Source: Nocardia elegans NBRC 108235
GTDB taxonomy: Bacteria; Actinomycetota; Actinomycetes; Mycobacteriales; Mycobacteriaceae
Direction: 5' to 3'
Assembly: GCF_001612845.1 (NCBI RefSeq)
Contig: NZ_BDBF01000009.1
Location: 124,001 to 188,000, forward strand
Length of the DNA stretch: 64,000 nucleotides
Shown: positions 30,872-39,059 of the stretch, in pieces
How the letters are laid out: every line of letters begins with the position of its first letter
Numbering within the stretch: position 1 is the stretch's first letter
Made by a program: the position numbers and the translations under genes
The notes under the pieces: generated by a model
The model's input: only the letters and a program-made list of their open reading frames with translations
Told to the model about the DNA's origin: nothing
Databases searched by the model: none

Positions 30872-31573
30872 ATGTCGAAGCCGAAGATCTTGTTCATCGT
30901 GAGCGGGGCCACGTACTGGGTGCTCAAGGACGGCACGAGGTACGCGACCGGTTACTGGGCCGAGGAGTTCGCCAACCCCTACAAGATGCTTACCGACGCA
31001 GGCTACGAAGTCGTCGTCGCCACCCCGGGCGGCACCACGCCGAACGTCGACATGATGAGCCTGCGCCCCGCGATGACAGGGGGCGAACAGGCCGCGCTGG
31101 ACCTGGAGGCGATCATCCGCGACGCGGAGGCCATGCGTCGGCCGCTCGAGCTGTCGGACGTGCGCCTGGAGGACTACGTGGCGGTCTACTTGCCAGGCGG
31201 CCACGGCCCCATGGCCGACCTGGCGTTCGACGCCGATGCTGGCCGCCTGCTCACGGCGCAGCTGGAGTCGGGCAACCCGCTGTTCATCGTGTGCCACGCA
31301 CCGTCCGCGATGCTGGCCACCAGGATCCACGGCGTTTCGCCCTTCCAGGGCTACAACGTCACCGCCTTCTCCAACGAGGAGGAAGAGGCCGTCGGCCTCG
31401 CCTCACGGGCCACGTGGCTGCTGGAGACGGACCTGAAAGAGAAGGTCAAGGTCAACTACAGCCGCGGCCCCATCTGGGAGCCCTACATGGTCGAGGACCG
31501 TAACCTCGTCACCGGCCAAAACCCACACTCCGCTGCGGTTCTGGGAGGGCGGATGCTGGAAATCCTCAAGTAG
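30872..31573 (+). CDS. DJ-1/PfpI superfamily class I amidotransferase-like protein
   Basis: 233 residues from the ATG at 30872 (GGAG upstream). The fold signature begins PKILFIVSGATYW and includes VVVATPGG, YVAVYLPGGHGPMADL and the nucleophile elbow IVCHAPSAML, with the conserved reactive Cys after a glutamate-rich region. The long form with a TGYWAEEFANPY segment resembles Hsp31-like chaperone/glyoxalase III members. It probably protects against methylglyoxal or acts as a stress chaperone. Confidence 0.85.
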   Translation: MSKPKILFIVSGATYWVLKDGTRYATGYWAEEFANPYKMLTDAGYEVVVATPGGTTPNVDMMSLRPAMTGGEQAALDLEAIIRDAEAMRRPLELSDVRLEDYVAVYLPGGHGPMADLAFDADAGRLLTAQLESGNPLFIVCHAPSAMLATRIHGVSPFQGYNVTAFSNEEEEAVGLASRATWLLETDLKEKVKVNYSRGPIWEPYMVEDRNLVTGQNPHSAAVLGGRMLEILK

Positions 31574-31659
31574 TAATGCGGACCCGCTGCGCGGCCACCC
31601 CAGCATAGAACACTCCGATCCTGCCGCCGATGACAGAGCAGGCCGCCTCAGCCCGACAT

Positions 31660-31882
31660 CCGGCGCGTCACTGGCCACCGCGAACCGGTTCCACCCGATC
31701 CCGGTACGCGCCACGAACAGGATCCCTTCCAACGCCGCGCGGTCAGAGGTCGTACGTCGTCCCGGATTGCGAAACCTACGCTGCCGCAGCGGGATCAACG
31801 GCTCCAACCTGGCCCACAACTCATCACCGACCACCTCTTCCACCACACCAAACAGTGCGAAAAGCCCTGTCCGGCAAACCAA
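31660..31882 (-). pseudogene. IS5-type transposase N-terminal fragment
   Basis: The frame reads VVGDELWARLEPLIP, RRFRNPGRR and then ALEGILFVARTGIGWNRF, the N-terminal DUF4096-like domain of IS5-family transposases. It then leaves the family pattern and the DDE domain is missing. It lies just past the DJ-1-like gene. No inverted terminal repeats were recognised. Confidence 0.65.
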
Positions 31883-31996
31883 ACCGACACGCCACCCATT
31901 CTCTAACCGAGTTCTTGGGCACGGATTAGAGAGGCTCGGCTGCGACGTGGTTGCTGATCGCCGGCTCAGGGCCTGGCGCGTTCGAACAGTCCTGAG

Positions 31997-32911
31997 TCAG
32001 GGCGTCAGCACCCATCGGCCCCGTTGTCCGCCGTCGCGCAAAGCTTGGTAAGCCTGGGCCGCATTCTCCAACGAGACAGTGCCGGCGCGACGGGCTGCCA
32101 GCTTTTGCTGGGCGGTCAGCCCAAGTATTTCGCGCAGCCGATGGCCGTCGGGGACGACTACCCCGCTGGTGATCGTGATGCCACGCTCAGGTTTGGGCTC
32201 CAAGCCGGGAAAGACGCCGGCATAGATTCCCCCGTCGCGGACAGCCCGCAGGGCCGCGCCGTTCAGCCGCGCGCCATCCAGTACCGCGTCGAAGTCCGCA
32301 GCTTCCTCCAGACGTGTGATCGTCGCTACCGCCCCGGCCCGGATCAGGAAATCGGTGTCGGAGGGGCGGGCCAGAGCCGTGACAGCCCAGCCGGCAAGTG
32401 CCGCGAGGCCGACCGCGTATCCACCGACTCCTCCGGCCGCGCCCGTGACCAGCAGGCGCCTGCCCTCAGCGGGGCCGAGCCGGGCCAGCAGCTGGTCGGC
32501 GGTCAGTGAATTGAGCGGGACGGTGGCCGCGTCCAGCAGGTCGAGACCGTTGGGCACCGGTGCCGCGTCCGCCGCCGGCACGATCACGTACTCGGCCGCT
32601 GTTCCGGCAGCGGAGTAGGGGGCGTGGGGAAAAGTCAGAGCCGCCACCGGCGTGCCGACGCCGAGATCGTGGACGTTCGGGCCTGCCATGTCGACGACGC
32701 CTGCAACGTCCAGTCCCACCCCGAGGCGGCGCTCAGGGGCAACTCCCGCCATTGCACGGCCCCAGCCGTCGATGAGATGAAGGTCGGCCGGGTTGACCGC
32801 GGCCCCCACCATCCTGATGCGGATCTGCCCCGCGGCAGGTTCGGGATCGGGAAGTTCCTCCACTCCGAATCCGTCTGCTTGTCCTGGTCGGGTGACGATG
32901 ATCGCGCGCAT
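31997..32911 (-). CDS. NADP-dependent quinone oxidoreductase (MDR, zinc-free)
   Basis: 304-residue medium-chain dehydrogenase/reductase. The N-terminal GroES-like domain has GAAVNPADLHLIDGW and the Rossmann glycine motif is VTGAAGGVGGYAVGLAALAG. No catalytic-zinc ligands are visible, as in quinone oxidoreductase and zeta-crystallin. It is somewhat shorter than usual (~310-330). It is divergent from a TetR gene with a multi-copy operator between them, so it is probably induced by the TetR ligand. Confidence 0.88.
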   Translation of the reverse strand: MRAIIVTRPGQADGFGVEELPDPEPAAGQIRIRMVGAAVNPADLHLIDGWGRAMAGVAPERRLGVGLDVAGVVDMAGPNVHDLGVGTPVAALTFPHAPYSAAGTAAEYVIVPAADAAPVPNGLDLLDAATVPLNSLTADQLLARLGPAEGRRLLVTGAAGGVGGYAVGLAALAGWAVTALARPSDTDFLIRAGAVATITRLEEAADFDAVLDGARLNGAALRAVRDGGIYAGVFPGLEPKPERGITITSGVVVPDGHRLREILGLTAQQKLAARRAGTVSLENAAQAYQALRDGGQRGRWVLTP

Positions 32912-33125
32912 GTTTCCTGTCCTTTCCGGTCGTTCTGGTGCGGTGAGGTGTTGCGCAGTGGGTCCTGTACCGACCCCGGACCTGATCTGAGTCCGGACGA
33001 TGCGTCCATGGCCCTGGGTCGCGGCCTCACACAGGATGTCCGCCCTCGCGCAACCCCCGGACTGCCGAGTAGGTCTCGATCAATGGCGAACCAGCAGGAC
33101 AACCGCTCTCCAAATCTGGGATCCG

Positions 33126-33233
33126 CCGGAGCGTCGCTCCGGTAGAATCTGACGTGCCCCGTGAATACGCACCGGAGCACTGCTCCGCCAGCTTACGGAG
33201 CGGTGCTCCGATAGTCAACGGAGTACTGCTCCG
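33126..33233. promoter_or_regulatory. Four-copy TetR operator array
   Basis: Four palindromes of form CGGAG(C/T)-NNN-GCTCCG lie at 33126-33142 (extended to CCGGAGC/GCTCCGG), 33173-33187, 33196-33210 and 33219-33233. The centres are at about 33134, 33180, 33203 and 33226, so spacings are 46, 23 and 23 bp. All lie between the divergent oxidoreductase and TetR genes; the last ends 20 bp before the TetR start. Confidence 0.85.
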
Positions 33234-33253
33234 ATTTGAGTGAGGTGTCGATC

Positions 33254-33868
33254 GTGCCGCAGCCGTCTCGTGCCAACGCCAGCAAAAATCGCGACCTGCT
33301 CCTGAGTGCGGCCAGGGAAGCCGTAGCCGAGCACGGCACGGACGCATCGCTGCGTGACATAGCCCGTCGCGCGGGTGTCGGCATCGGGACGCTCTATCGC
33401 CACTTCCCTACCCGCGAAGCGTTGCTCGAAGCCCTCCTCAACGCCAACTTCGACGCACTCGGCACCCGGGCCGAGACTCTCCTCACCGCACCCGCGTCAG
33501 GCGACGCGCTCCTGACGTGGCTTGCCGAGTTGGCCGCCGAGTCCGCGACGTATCAAGGTCTGCCGGAATCGATCATGAACGCTCTGGCGGATGAGGAATC
33601 GGTACTGCATGCCTCCTGCGCCCAAATGCGCTCCGCGGGTGGGCGACTGCTGGAACGCGCGCAGCAGACCGGCTCGGTCCGGCCCGACGTTACCGTCAGC
33701 GAGGTCATCTCACTGGCCCTCGGACTCGCCTGGGCGGCCGAACGGTCGGTCGAACCGTCCGATCTGGTCGCCCGCCTGCTCTCCACGGCGATGTACGGGC
33801 TTGCCGATCGTGGCCCGTGCGACTGCGCGCGGGTCGAGGCCGAGGCGGTCACGTCCGCCCCGGCTTAG
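33254..33868 (+). CDS. TetR-family transcriptional regulator
   Basis: 204 residues from the GTG at 33254 (GAGG 8 nt upstream); a TTG at 33236 is also open. The N-terminal helix-turn-helix is SLRDIARRAGVGIGTLYRHFPTREALLEALL. The C-terminal ligand-binding domain includes LALGLAWAAERS and a Cys pair in GPCDCARV. It is divergent from the quinone oxidoreductase gene and presumably binds the four palindromes in between, repressing both. Confidence 0.92.
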   Translation: MPQPSRANASKNRDLLLSAAREAVAEHGTDASLRDIARRAGVGIGTLYRHFPTREALLEALLNANFDALGTRAETLLTAPASGDALLTWLAELAAESATYQGLPESIMNALADEESVLHASCAQMRSAGGRLLERAQQTGSVRPDVTVSEVISLALGLAWAAERSVEPSDLVARLLSTAMYGLADRGPCDCARVEAEAVTSAPA

Positions 33869-33876
33869 ACCAACCC

Positions 33877-33914
33877 TCATTTGCGGCTGGTGACACGATC
33901 CTTACCGGCACCCC
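33877..33914 (-). repeat. Tn3-like 38-bp terminal inverted repeat, copy 1
   Basis: Read on the minus strand it starts GGGGTGCCGGTAAGGATCG and ends GCAAATGA. It matches the copy at 34077-34114 at 34 of 38 positions in the opposite orientation. Length 38 and a GGGG outer end fit the Tn3 family. The GGGG ends of the two copies face each other across 162 bp. Confidence 0.7.
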
Positions 33915-34076
33915 AACCCGCGCGCTTGGCACGCATGATGCCGCCCTCCAAGAGGCCCAAACCGTAGTTACTGTCTACCGCGATGGCGGACCGCTTTATC
34001 GCTTCGGGGTTAGCCCAGTTCCGGCCTTTCCTGCCAGGAACGACGACGTAGTCGTGAAGAAGAATGCCCGCAACTT
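33915..34076. other. Segment between facing inverted repeats
   Basis: The minus strand is open through both repeats and this segment (77 codons, 33877-34110). The middle part, GRKGRNWANPEAIKRSAIA then DSNYGLGLLEGGIMRAKRAG, looks protein-like but I do not recognise it. It may be a piece of an interrupted gene. Confidence 0.35.
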
Positions 34077-34114
34077 GGGGTGCCGGTAAGGATCGCGTCA
34101 GGAGCGGCAAATGA
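34077..34114 (+). repeat. Tn3-like 38-bp terminal inverted repeat, copy 2
   Basis: Starts GGGGTGCCGGTAAGGATCG on the + strand and overlaps the 3' end of the serine resolvase gene on the minus strand, whose C-terminal helix-turn-helix is cut off there. It is inverted relative to the copy at 33877-33914. Confidence 0.7.
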
Positions 34115-34675
34115 AGCTGATTGACCCGTTCGTGCTGAGCATCGCGCGGGCCTGGCGGATCTGCTCGGCGTTCATGGCCGGCGGTCGGCCGAGGCGCTGC
34201 CCTCGGGCGCGGGCGGCGGCCAGGCCCTCGTTGGTGCCATCGACGATCAGTTCGCGGATGAACTCGGCGAGCGCGGCGAAGACGTGGAACACCAGGCGCC
34301 CGCCGGGCGTGGTGGTGTCGAGGGCTTCGTGCAGTGACCGGAATCCGATGCCGCGCTTACGGAGTCCGGTCACGACCTGGATCAGGTCCTGCAGGGACCG
34401 GCCGAGCCGGTCCAGCGACGGCACCACCAACGTGTCACCGGGCCGCAGGTAGTCGAGGCAGCGCCACAACTCCTCACGCTCGACGTTCTTCCCGGACTTC
34501 TTGTCCGTGAACACCTTCTGGCATCCGGCGTCGTGCAGGGCACGGATCTGGCGGTCGCGGTCTGGCCCTTGGTCGAAACACGCCCGTAGCCGACGAGCGC
34601 GCCACCACCACCGATCGGATCGAGGACATCACCGTCGAGGGTGAGCGCCGGCCGCGAGTCGAGAGTGTCGGTCAT
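34098..34675 (-). pseudogene. Serine resolvase (TnpR-like), frameshifted
   Basis: Starts at the ATG at 34675; the first frame gives GGGALVGYGRVSTKGQ, the N-terminal catalytic motif with the nucleophile Ser. Near 34558-34572 the frame shifts, after which the second frame reads RDRQIRALHDAGCQKVFTDK and LVVPSLDRLGRSLQDLIQVV, the resolvase core. The C-terminus stops after EQIRQARAML, where the usual DNA-binding helix-turn-helix should begin, because a Tn3-like terminal repeat takes over. It is either dead or one sequencing error away from a truncated enzyme. Confidence 0.8.
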
Positions 34676-34973
34676 GCCCGGGACTGTACGAGAAAGGTCC
34701 GACAAGACTTGTTGGACGCCAACACTTTTCGACACGTTTTATCGACACTCGTCAGGTGGGGCCGTCCTGGTGTGACGTTCGGCGATGGATGGCGCAGGAT
34801 CTTCGGCGTTATCTGGCCGGTTGTTCGTCGCCGATCCAGTGGCCGAGGCTGACGGCTGCGCCGACATGCCAGAAACGAGCGAAAGTGCCTGTGGTGTCGG
34901 AAGCACGGATGGCTGCCGGTGTCGCTCGGCCTACGGTGAAGGATCACCGACGGGTGAGGCGGGTCCGACATGG

Positions 34974-35318
34974 TCAGTTGGGTGCGAAGCCGCCCACGTC
35001 CATCGAGATGACGGCCGCGGCCAGGACGCCGCCGATCAAGGTGGCGATCAGAGCGTATCCCGCCGCGATGCGGCGGGTCCGCCCGAACATAGCGAACACA
35101 GCAGCCGGCGCGAGGAGCAGCAATGCCGAGTACGCCGGTGAGACCGCACCGGTGTGCGGGGCTCGTAGGTGGCGCGGTACGGCAGTCGGTTCCGGGACGT
35201 TGAGTGCATGCTGCAGCGCGATCGTGATCGGGACGTAGATCACCGCGACTGCGACACCGCCGCACAGTCCCCACACCACGCTCCACCTACCTGATTGCTG
35301 TGCCTCGCGTGTTGTCAT
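34974..35318 (-). CDS. Hypothetical membrane protein
   Basis: 114 residues from the ATG at 35318. Three hydrophobic segments: WGLCGGVAVAVIYVPITIAL, AYSALLLLAPAAVFAMFG and IAAGYALIATLIGGVLAAAV. There is no recognised family. It lies downstream of cspA in the same direction but is separated from it by a strong terminator, so it has its own promoter or depends on read-through. Confidence 0.6.
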   Translation of the reverse strand: MTTREAQQSGRWSVVWGLCGGVAVAVIYVPITIALQHALNVPEPTAVPRHLRAPHTGAVSPAYSALLLLAPAAVFAMFGRTRRIAAGYALIATLIGGVLAAAVISMDVGGFAPN

Positions 35319-35379
35319 CTGGTGCTTTACCTCACTCCCGACCACGAGTGAACTGAAGACGAGGGGGCCGGAAAGCAAG

Positions 35380-35406
35380 GAAGCCCGCACCATCGGTGCG
35401 GGCTTC
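35380..35406 (-). terminator. Intrinsic terminator after cspA
   Basis: Perfect 12-bp stem GAAGCCCGCACC / GGTGCGGGCTTC with a 3-nt loop, followed on the minus strand by a T-containing run, 13 bp past the cspA stop. Confidence 0.8.
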
Positions 35407-35419
35407 ACTTCTGTCGGCT

Positions 35420-35623
35420 CTAGATGGCGCGGACGCTCTGGGCCTGCGGGCCCTTCTGGCCTTGGCCGACCTCGAACTCGACTCGCTGGCCCTCATCCAG
35501 GGACTTGAAGCCGGAGCCGGAAATCTCGGAGTAGTGGACGAAAACGTCGGGGCCGCCCTCGTCCTGGGCGATGAATCCGAAGCCCTTTTCGCCGTTGAAC
35601 CACTTCACGGTGCCTTGTGACAT
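35420..35623 (-). CDS. cspA: Cold-shock protein
   Basis: 67 residues, the standard length. RNP1 (KGFGFIAQ) and RNP2 (VFVHYSEI) motifs of the OB fold are intact, in the actinobacterial context [14 protein letters not shown]. It acts as an RNA chaperone that melts secondary structure. The long upstream stretch fits the long 5' leader typical of cold-shock genes. A terminator follows immediately. Confidence 0.97.
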   Translation of the reverse strand: MSQGTVKWFNGEKGFGFIAQDEGGPDVFVHYSEISGSGFKSLDEGQRVEFEVGQGQKGPQAQSVRAI

Positions 35624-36055
35624 GTACTTTTCGTAACTTCCTGTTGCGAGCCGGGCGATCACTGCAACAACCCGTACCCACCCTCCACCATGCCACACCC
35701 CGCGCCCCAGCGTGACGGCGCGCCGAGACGGATCCAAAAAGCTGTAGTGGTAACAGTAGACATTCATTGAGCAGTGCGGTAACTTCTGTCTCGTCGTAAG
35801 TAAAGAAAGTGTTCTGATGGCACGGGAGATGATGAACTGCCCGTGAGAGGGAAGACGGCGGGCGCGGTTGCGGGACCAGCAAGTACGACGGTCTCGCCGC
35901 CCGCCGGGCAAGAAATGAAGTGGAACGGAAAGTTGAAGTAACCCGTGAGGAGAAGGGAGGAGTTGCCCGTCGGGTCACTCGGAAGCACATCTGGTCCGTG
36001 TGATCGCCGACGCTTCGGTTACATGTCGGAAGACGAAAGTACATTCCCCCCTTTC
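35624..36055. other. cspA upstream region
   Basis: About 430 bp between cspA and the divergent HTH gene. It probably holds both promoters and the cspA leader RNA. No clear -35/-10 pair was identified. It is richer in A/T and in purine runs than its flanks. Confidence 0.4.
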
Positions 36056-36086
36056 AGCGCCCCGGTGTCCCATGCGCCGGGGCGCT
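36056..36086 (+). terminator. Strong hairpin before HTH gene
   Basis: Perfect 10-bp stem AGCGCCCCGG (36056-36065) / CCGGGGCGCT (36077-36086) with an 11-nt loop, preceded by a C-run. It ends 10 bp before the GGAGG of the next gene, so it could be a terminator, an attenuator or a leader structure. Confidence 0.55.
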
Positions 36087-36107
36087 TCGGCGTATGGAGG
36101 CCGCACG

Positions 36108-36422
36108 ATTTCTGAATCACCCACCGCGAACGAGAAGTTCGACGACGACGACTACCCCGCCTACACGATGGGCCGGGCCGCGGACATGCTCGGCACCACC
36201 CAAGCGTTCCTGCGCAGTCTGGACGAGGCGAAACTGATCACCCCGCAACGCTCCGCCGGCGGGCACCGCCGCTACTCGCGCTACCAGCTGCGTATCGCCG
36301 CCCGCGCCCGCGAACTCGTCGACCACGGCACCCCCCTCGAGGCGGCCTGCCGGATCATCATCCTCGAAGACCAGCTCGCCGAAGCCCTCGAACTCAACGC
36401 CAAACTCACCCAACAAGACTGA
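36108..36422 (+). CDS. MerR-like helix-turn-helix regulator
   Basis: About 104 residues. The winged-helix part reads YTMGRAADMLGTTQAFLRSL then DEAKLITPQRSAGGHRRYSR, the MerR N-terminal domain, followed by a short helix; no effector domain. GGAGG at 36096-36100 points to a start at 36108, where the codon is ATT; ATG and GTG are absent at suitable distance. The frame is open back to 36000. Small proteins of this type often neighbour cspA in mycolata. It is divergent from cspA. Confidence 0.75.
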   Translation: MSESPTANEKFDDDDYPAYTMGRAADMLGTTQAFLRSLDEAKLITPQRSAGGHRRYSRYQLRIAARARELVDHGTPLEAACRIIILEDQLAEALELNAKLTQQD

Positions 36423-36614
36423 CTCCGGCTGACCCGCCAGCATGGTCCCGGGCTGTGGTGCCGGGGGTGCAGCCCACGCCGACAGAATGAGCGGCCCGTA
36501 AGGGCGGCATTGCGTGCGCTGTGTCTGCAGCGACCTGAAGTCGAAACTTATCTATCGGCGAGCCGGTGGCTGAGGACGGCGAGCGGTCTTCAGCCACCGG
36601 CTGTTCGGCCGGTG

Positions 36615-37589
36615 CTAGGCGGCGAGGACGGTTTGTTGTTGGCGTTCCATGGCCAGCAGCGCGGCGCCGACCAGGCCGGACTCGGCGCCGAGTTGGGCGG
36701 GGATGATCGGGGGGAGCGTGCGGTGGGGGCCCGCGAAGACGTGTTCGCTGAAGCTGGCGTTGGTGGGGGGATAAAGATAGTCGCGGGTGGCGACCAGGCC
36801 GCCGCTGATGACGATGACTTGAGGGTCGAAGACGTTGACCAGGCTGGCCAGGCCGGCACCGAGCCAGTAGCCGAGTTCGTCGAACAGGCTGCGTGCTTTG
36901 GGATCTCCCTGTTGGGCCGCGGTGAATACCGTCTCGCCGGTGACGCGGTCGGCGCCGCCTGCGAGCGTGGCGAGGAGCCCGCCGGGGTCGGTGGCCGCGG
37001 TTTCCCGGCCTCGCCGGCCGAGTGCGGTGCCCGAGCCATGGGCTTCGAGGCAGCCCACCGACCCGCAGCCGCACCTGATGTTTCCGCTGGGGTTGACGAC
37101 CAGGTGGCCGATTTCGGCGCCGATGCCGTTCTGTCCTCGGTAGAGGGCGCCGTCGAGGATCAGTCCGCCGCCCACGCCGGTGCCGACGGTCACTGCGATG
37201 AGGTTGCGGTAGCCGACGCCGGCCCCTACTTTCGCTTCGGCCCAGGCGGCCGCGTTGGCGTCGTTCTCGACCACGGCCGGCAGGCCGGTGCGCTCGGCGA
37301 GCAGTTCCTGCAGGGGCAGATCGCGATAGGCGTTGTTGGGAGCGGTGAGGATGCGGCCCGAGGGCCAGGTGATCATCCCGGCCGCGCCGACTCCGATTGA
37401 GCTGACCTCGGGATGTACGGCTCGCAGGCTGTCGACCAGTTCGAGGAGCGCGGCCAGGGTGGTGTCGGTGCCCTCGTCGGTGGGGCTGGGGATCTGCAGG
37501 CGGTGCAGGATCTGGCCGTCGCCGTCGATGACGCCTCCCGCGATCTTGGTTCCCCCCACGTCCAGGCCGATGGCGCGTGTGCTGGTCAT
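36615..37589 (-). CDS. ROK-family sugar kinase, probable glucokinase
   Basis: 324 residues from the ATG at 37589 (AAGGAAG upstream). ATP-binding motif GLDVGGTKIAGGV, catalytic-region NDANAAAWAEAKVG, phosphate motif TVGTGVGGGLILDG, and the zinc-binding ROK signature EIGHLVVNPSG...CGCGSVGCLEAHGS. It phosphorylates glucose or a related hexose or N-acetyl-hexosamine. It is the last gene of an apparent four-gene operon headed by two unknown genes and a ROK repressor. Confidence 0.9.
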   Translation of the reverse strand: MTSTRAIGLDVGGTKIAGGVIDGDGQILHRLQIPSPTDEGTDTTLAALLELVDSLRAVHPEVSSIGVGAAGMITWPSGRILTAPNNAYRDLPLQELLAERTGLPAVVENDANAAAWAEAKVGAGVGYRNLIAVTVGTGVGGGLILDGALYRGQNGIGAEIGHLVVNPSGNIRCGCGSVGCLEAHGSGTALGRRGRETAATDPGGLLATLAGGADRVTGETVFTAAQQGDPKARSLFDELGYWLGAGLASLVNVFDPQVIVISGGLVATRDYLYPPTNASFSEHVFAGPHRTLPPIIPAQLGAESGLVGAALLAMERQQQTVLAA

Positions 37590-37642
37590 TGTCGAGTCTT
37601 CCTTTCCTCGTGTCGGCCGGGCTGGCCGACAGGCTCGGGGTG

Positions 37643-39034
37643 TCACAGGTCCAGGTGGCCGGTGATCATGTCGTGCACGACCAAGCAGGCCGCGCCGCGG
37701 GCACCGTTCCATTCGCCGGTCTCCTCGATCACTTCGACGCTGTCGGGGTCGATGCCCTCGCTGTAGCCCTTGCTCTGGAGCGTTTCGCGCATGGCGCGGT
37801 CGAAGTGCTGGTCGAAGACGACGGGGGCGGACCCGGCGACCGCGGTGATGGCCGGGCCGGTCAGAACGATGCGAGAAGTGTCGAACAGGTTCACCAAGAT
37901 CGAAAGCCCGACGCCCAGATAGGTGCCGGCCTGCGTGAAGGCCCGGACGGCCTGGCTATGACCGTCCGCTGCGAGCTTGCGGGCCTCCTCGAGGCTGTGG
38001 ACCTTCGCGCTGCCGAGGGCGCCGAGGATAGCGTCGCGGGTGGACATGGCCTCCAGGCATCCCTTACTACCGCATCGGCATTGCAGGCCGTCGGGCTTGA
38101 CCTGGATGTTGCCCAGCTCCAGGCTCTTACCAGTGGCGCCGCGGTAGATCTCGTGGTCGATGAAGTGCGCGGCGCCGACACCCACTTCGGTGACCAGGAC
38201 GACGGTCGAGGGCGCGTCGTCGAAGTAGGCGCCGCCGCCATAGAGTTCGTAGGCGGCGGCGCGCCCGTTGGCGTCGTTGTCCACCACGATGCGGGCCTTG
38301 TCGACACCGGTCACGTCCCTGATCCGCTGGCGCAGCTGGACCGAGGGGCCCCACCCGTCCATCCTGTTCGCCGGGGTGCTCCAGCGCAGGTCGGGGGCGA
38401 ACCGCACCTCGCCGGTGTGGCGATTGATGTGGCCGCCCAGCGACACCCCGATCCCGACCACGGGGTCGAGCCCCTGATCCAGCGCGTCCGGGTGCTGATC
38501 GCGGATGCGTTCGAGGAGTTGGTGTTTGAGTGCGGTGAACATGCTCCGGATTGTGTCGACGACTACGTCCTCATCGACCCAGCCGGCGTACTTCTTGCCG
38601 CCCGTCCACGCGTCATCGCCGAAGTCGTGGACTTCGCGTAGAACGGCCTCGCCGGCCAAATTCATGACCACCGCAACCACCTTCTCGGCGGAGATCTCGA
38701 AGCCGAAGGTGTGGCGGGTGCGGTGGTCGACGACGACGGGTTTGGGCTTCCTTCCCTGAGAGGAGGCACGGCCGGAGCTGAGGCGCACCAGCTGGCGCTC
38801 CTCGAGCTCCCTCACCAGTGCGCTGACCGTGCCGGGGGACAGGTCCAACAGCGTCGCGATGTCTCGGCTGGAGGGACCGTCCACCGTCACGATGGTGGAG
38901 AAGACCCGTTCCAGGTTGCGGGTCGCCACGCCCTTCTTCCTCACTGCGGGCCGGTACCCCCGGTGGCGGGCCTTGCTCATCTGGTCCTGGGCCTGCTGCA
39001 CCGTTAGGCGCGGCCCGTACTGGTCCGCTGACAT
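37643..39034 (-). CDS. ROK-family transcriptional repressor (NagC/Mlc type)
   Basis: 463 residues from the ATG at 39034 (GGAAGGA upstream). An N-terminal winged helix (SSRDIATLLDLSPGTVSALVRELEERQLV) is joined to a ROK sugar-binding domain with the zinc motif CRCGSKGCLEAMS and NDANGRAAAYELYGGG. It should bind a sugar or phosphosugar and control the operon. It lies between the unknown genes (26 bp) and the ROK kinase (53 bp). The N-terminus is extended compared with NagC. Confidence 0.9.
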   Translation of the reverse strand: MSADQYGPRLTVQQAQDQMSKARHRGYRPAVRKKGVATRNLERVFSTIVTVDGPSSRDIATLLDLSPGTVSALVRELEERQLVRLSSGRASSQGRKPKPVVVDHRTRHTFGFEISAEKVVAVVMNLAGEAVLREVHDFGDDAWTGGKKYAGWVDEDVVVDTIRSMFTALKHQLLERIRDQHPDALDQGLDPVVGIGVSLGGHINRHTGEVRFAPDLRWSTPANRMDGWGPSVQLRQRIRDVTGVDKARIVVDNDANGRAAAYELYGGGAYFDDAPSTVVLVTEVGVGAAHFIDHEIYRGATGKSLELGNIQVKPDGLQCRCGSKGCLEAMSTRDAILGALGSAKVHSLEEARKLAADGHSQAVRAFTQAGTYLGVGLSILVNLFDTSRIVLTGPAITAVAGSAPVVFDQHFDRAMRETLQSKGYSEGIDPDSVEVIEETGEWNGARGAACLVVHDMITGHLDL

Positions 39035-39059
39035 GTCGGTTTCCTTCCACATGGGGTGA

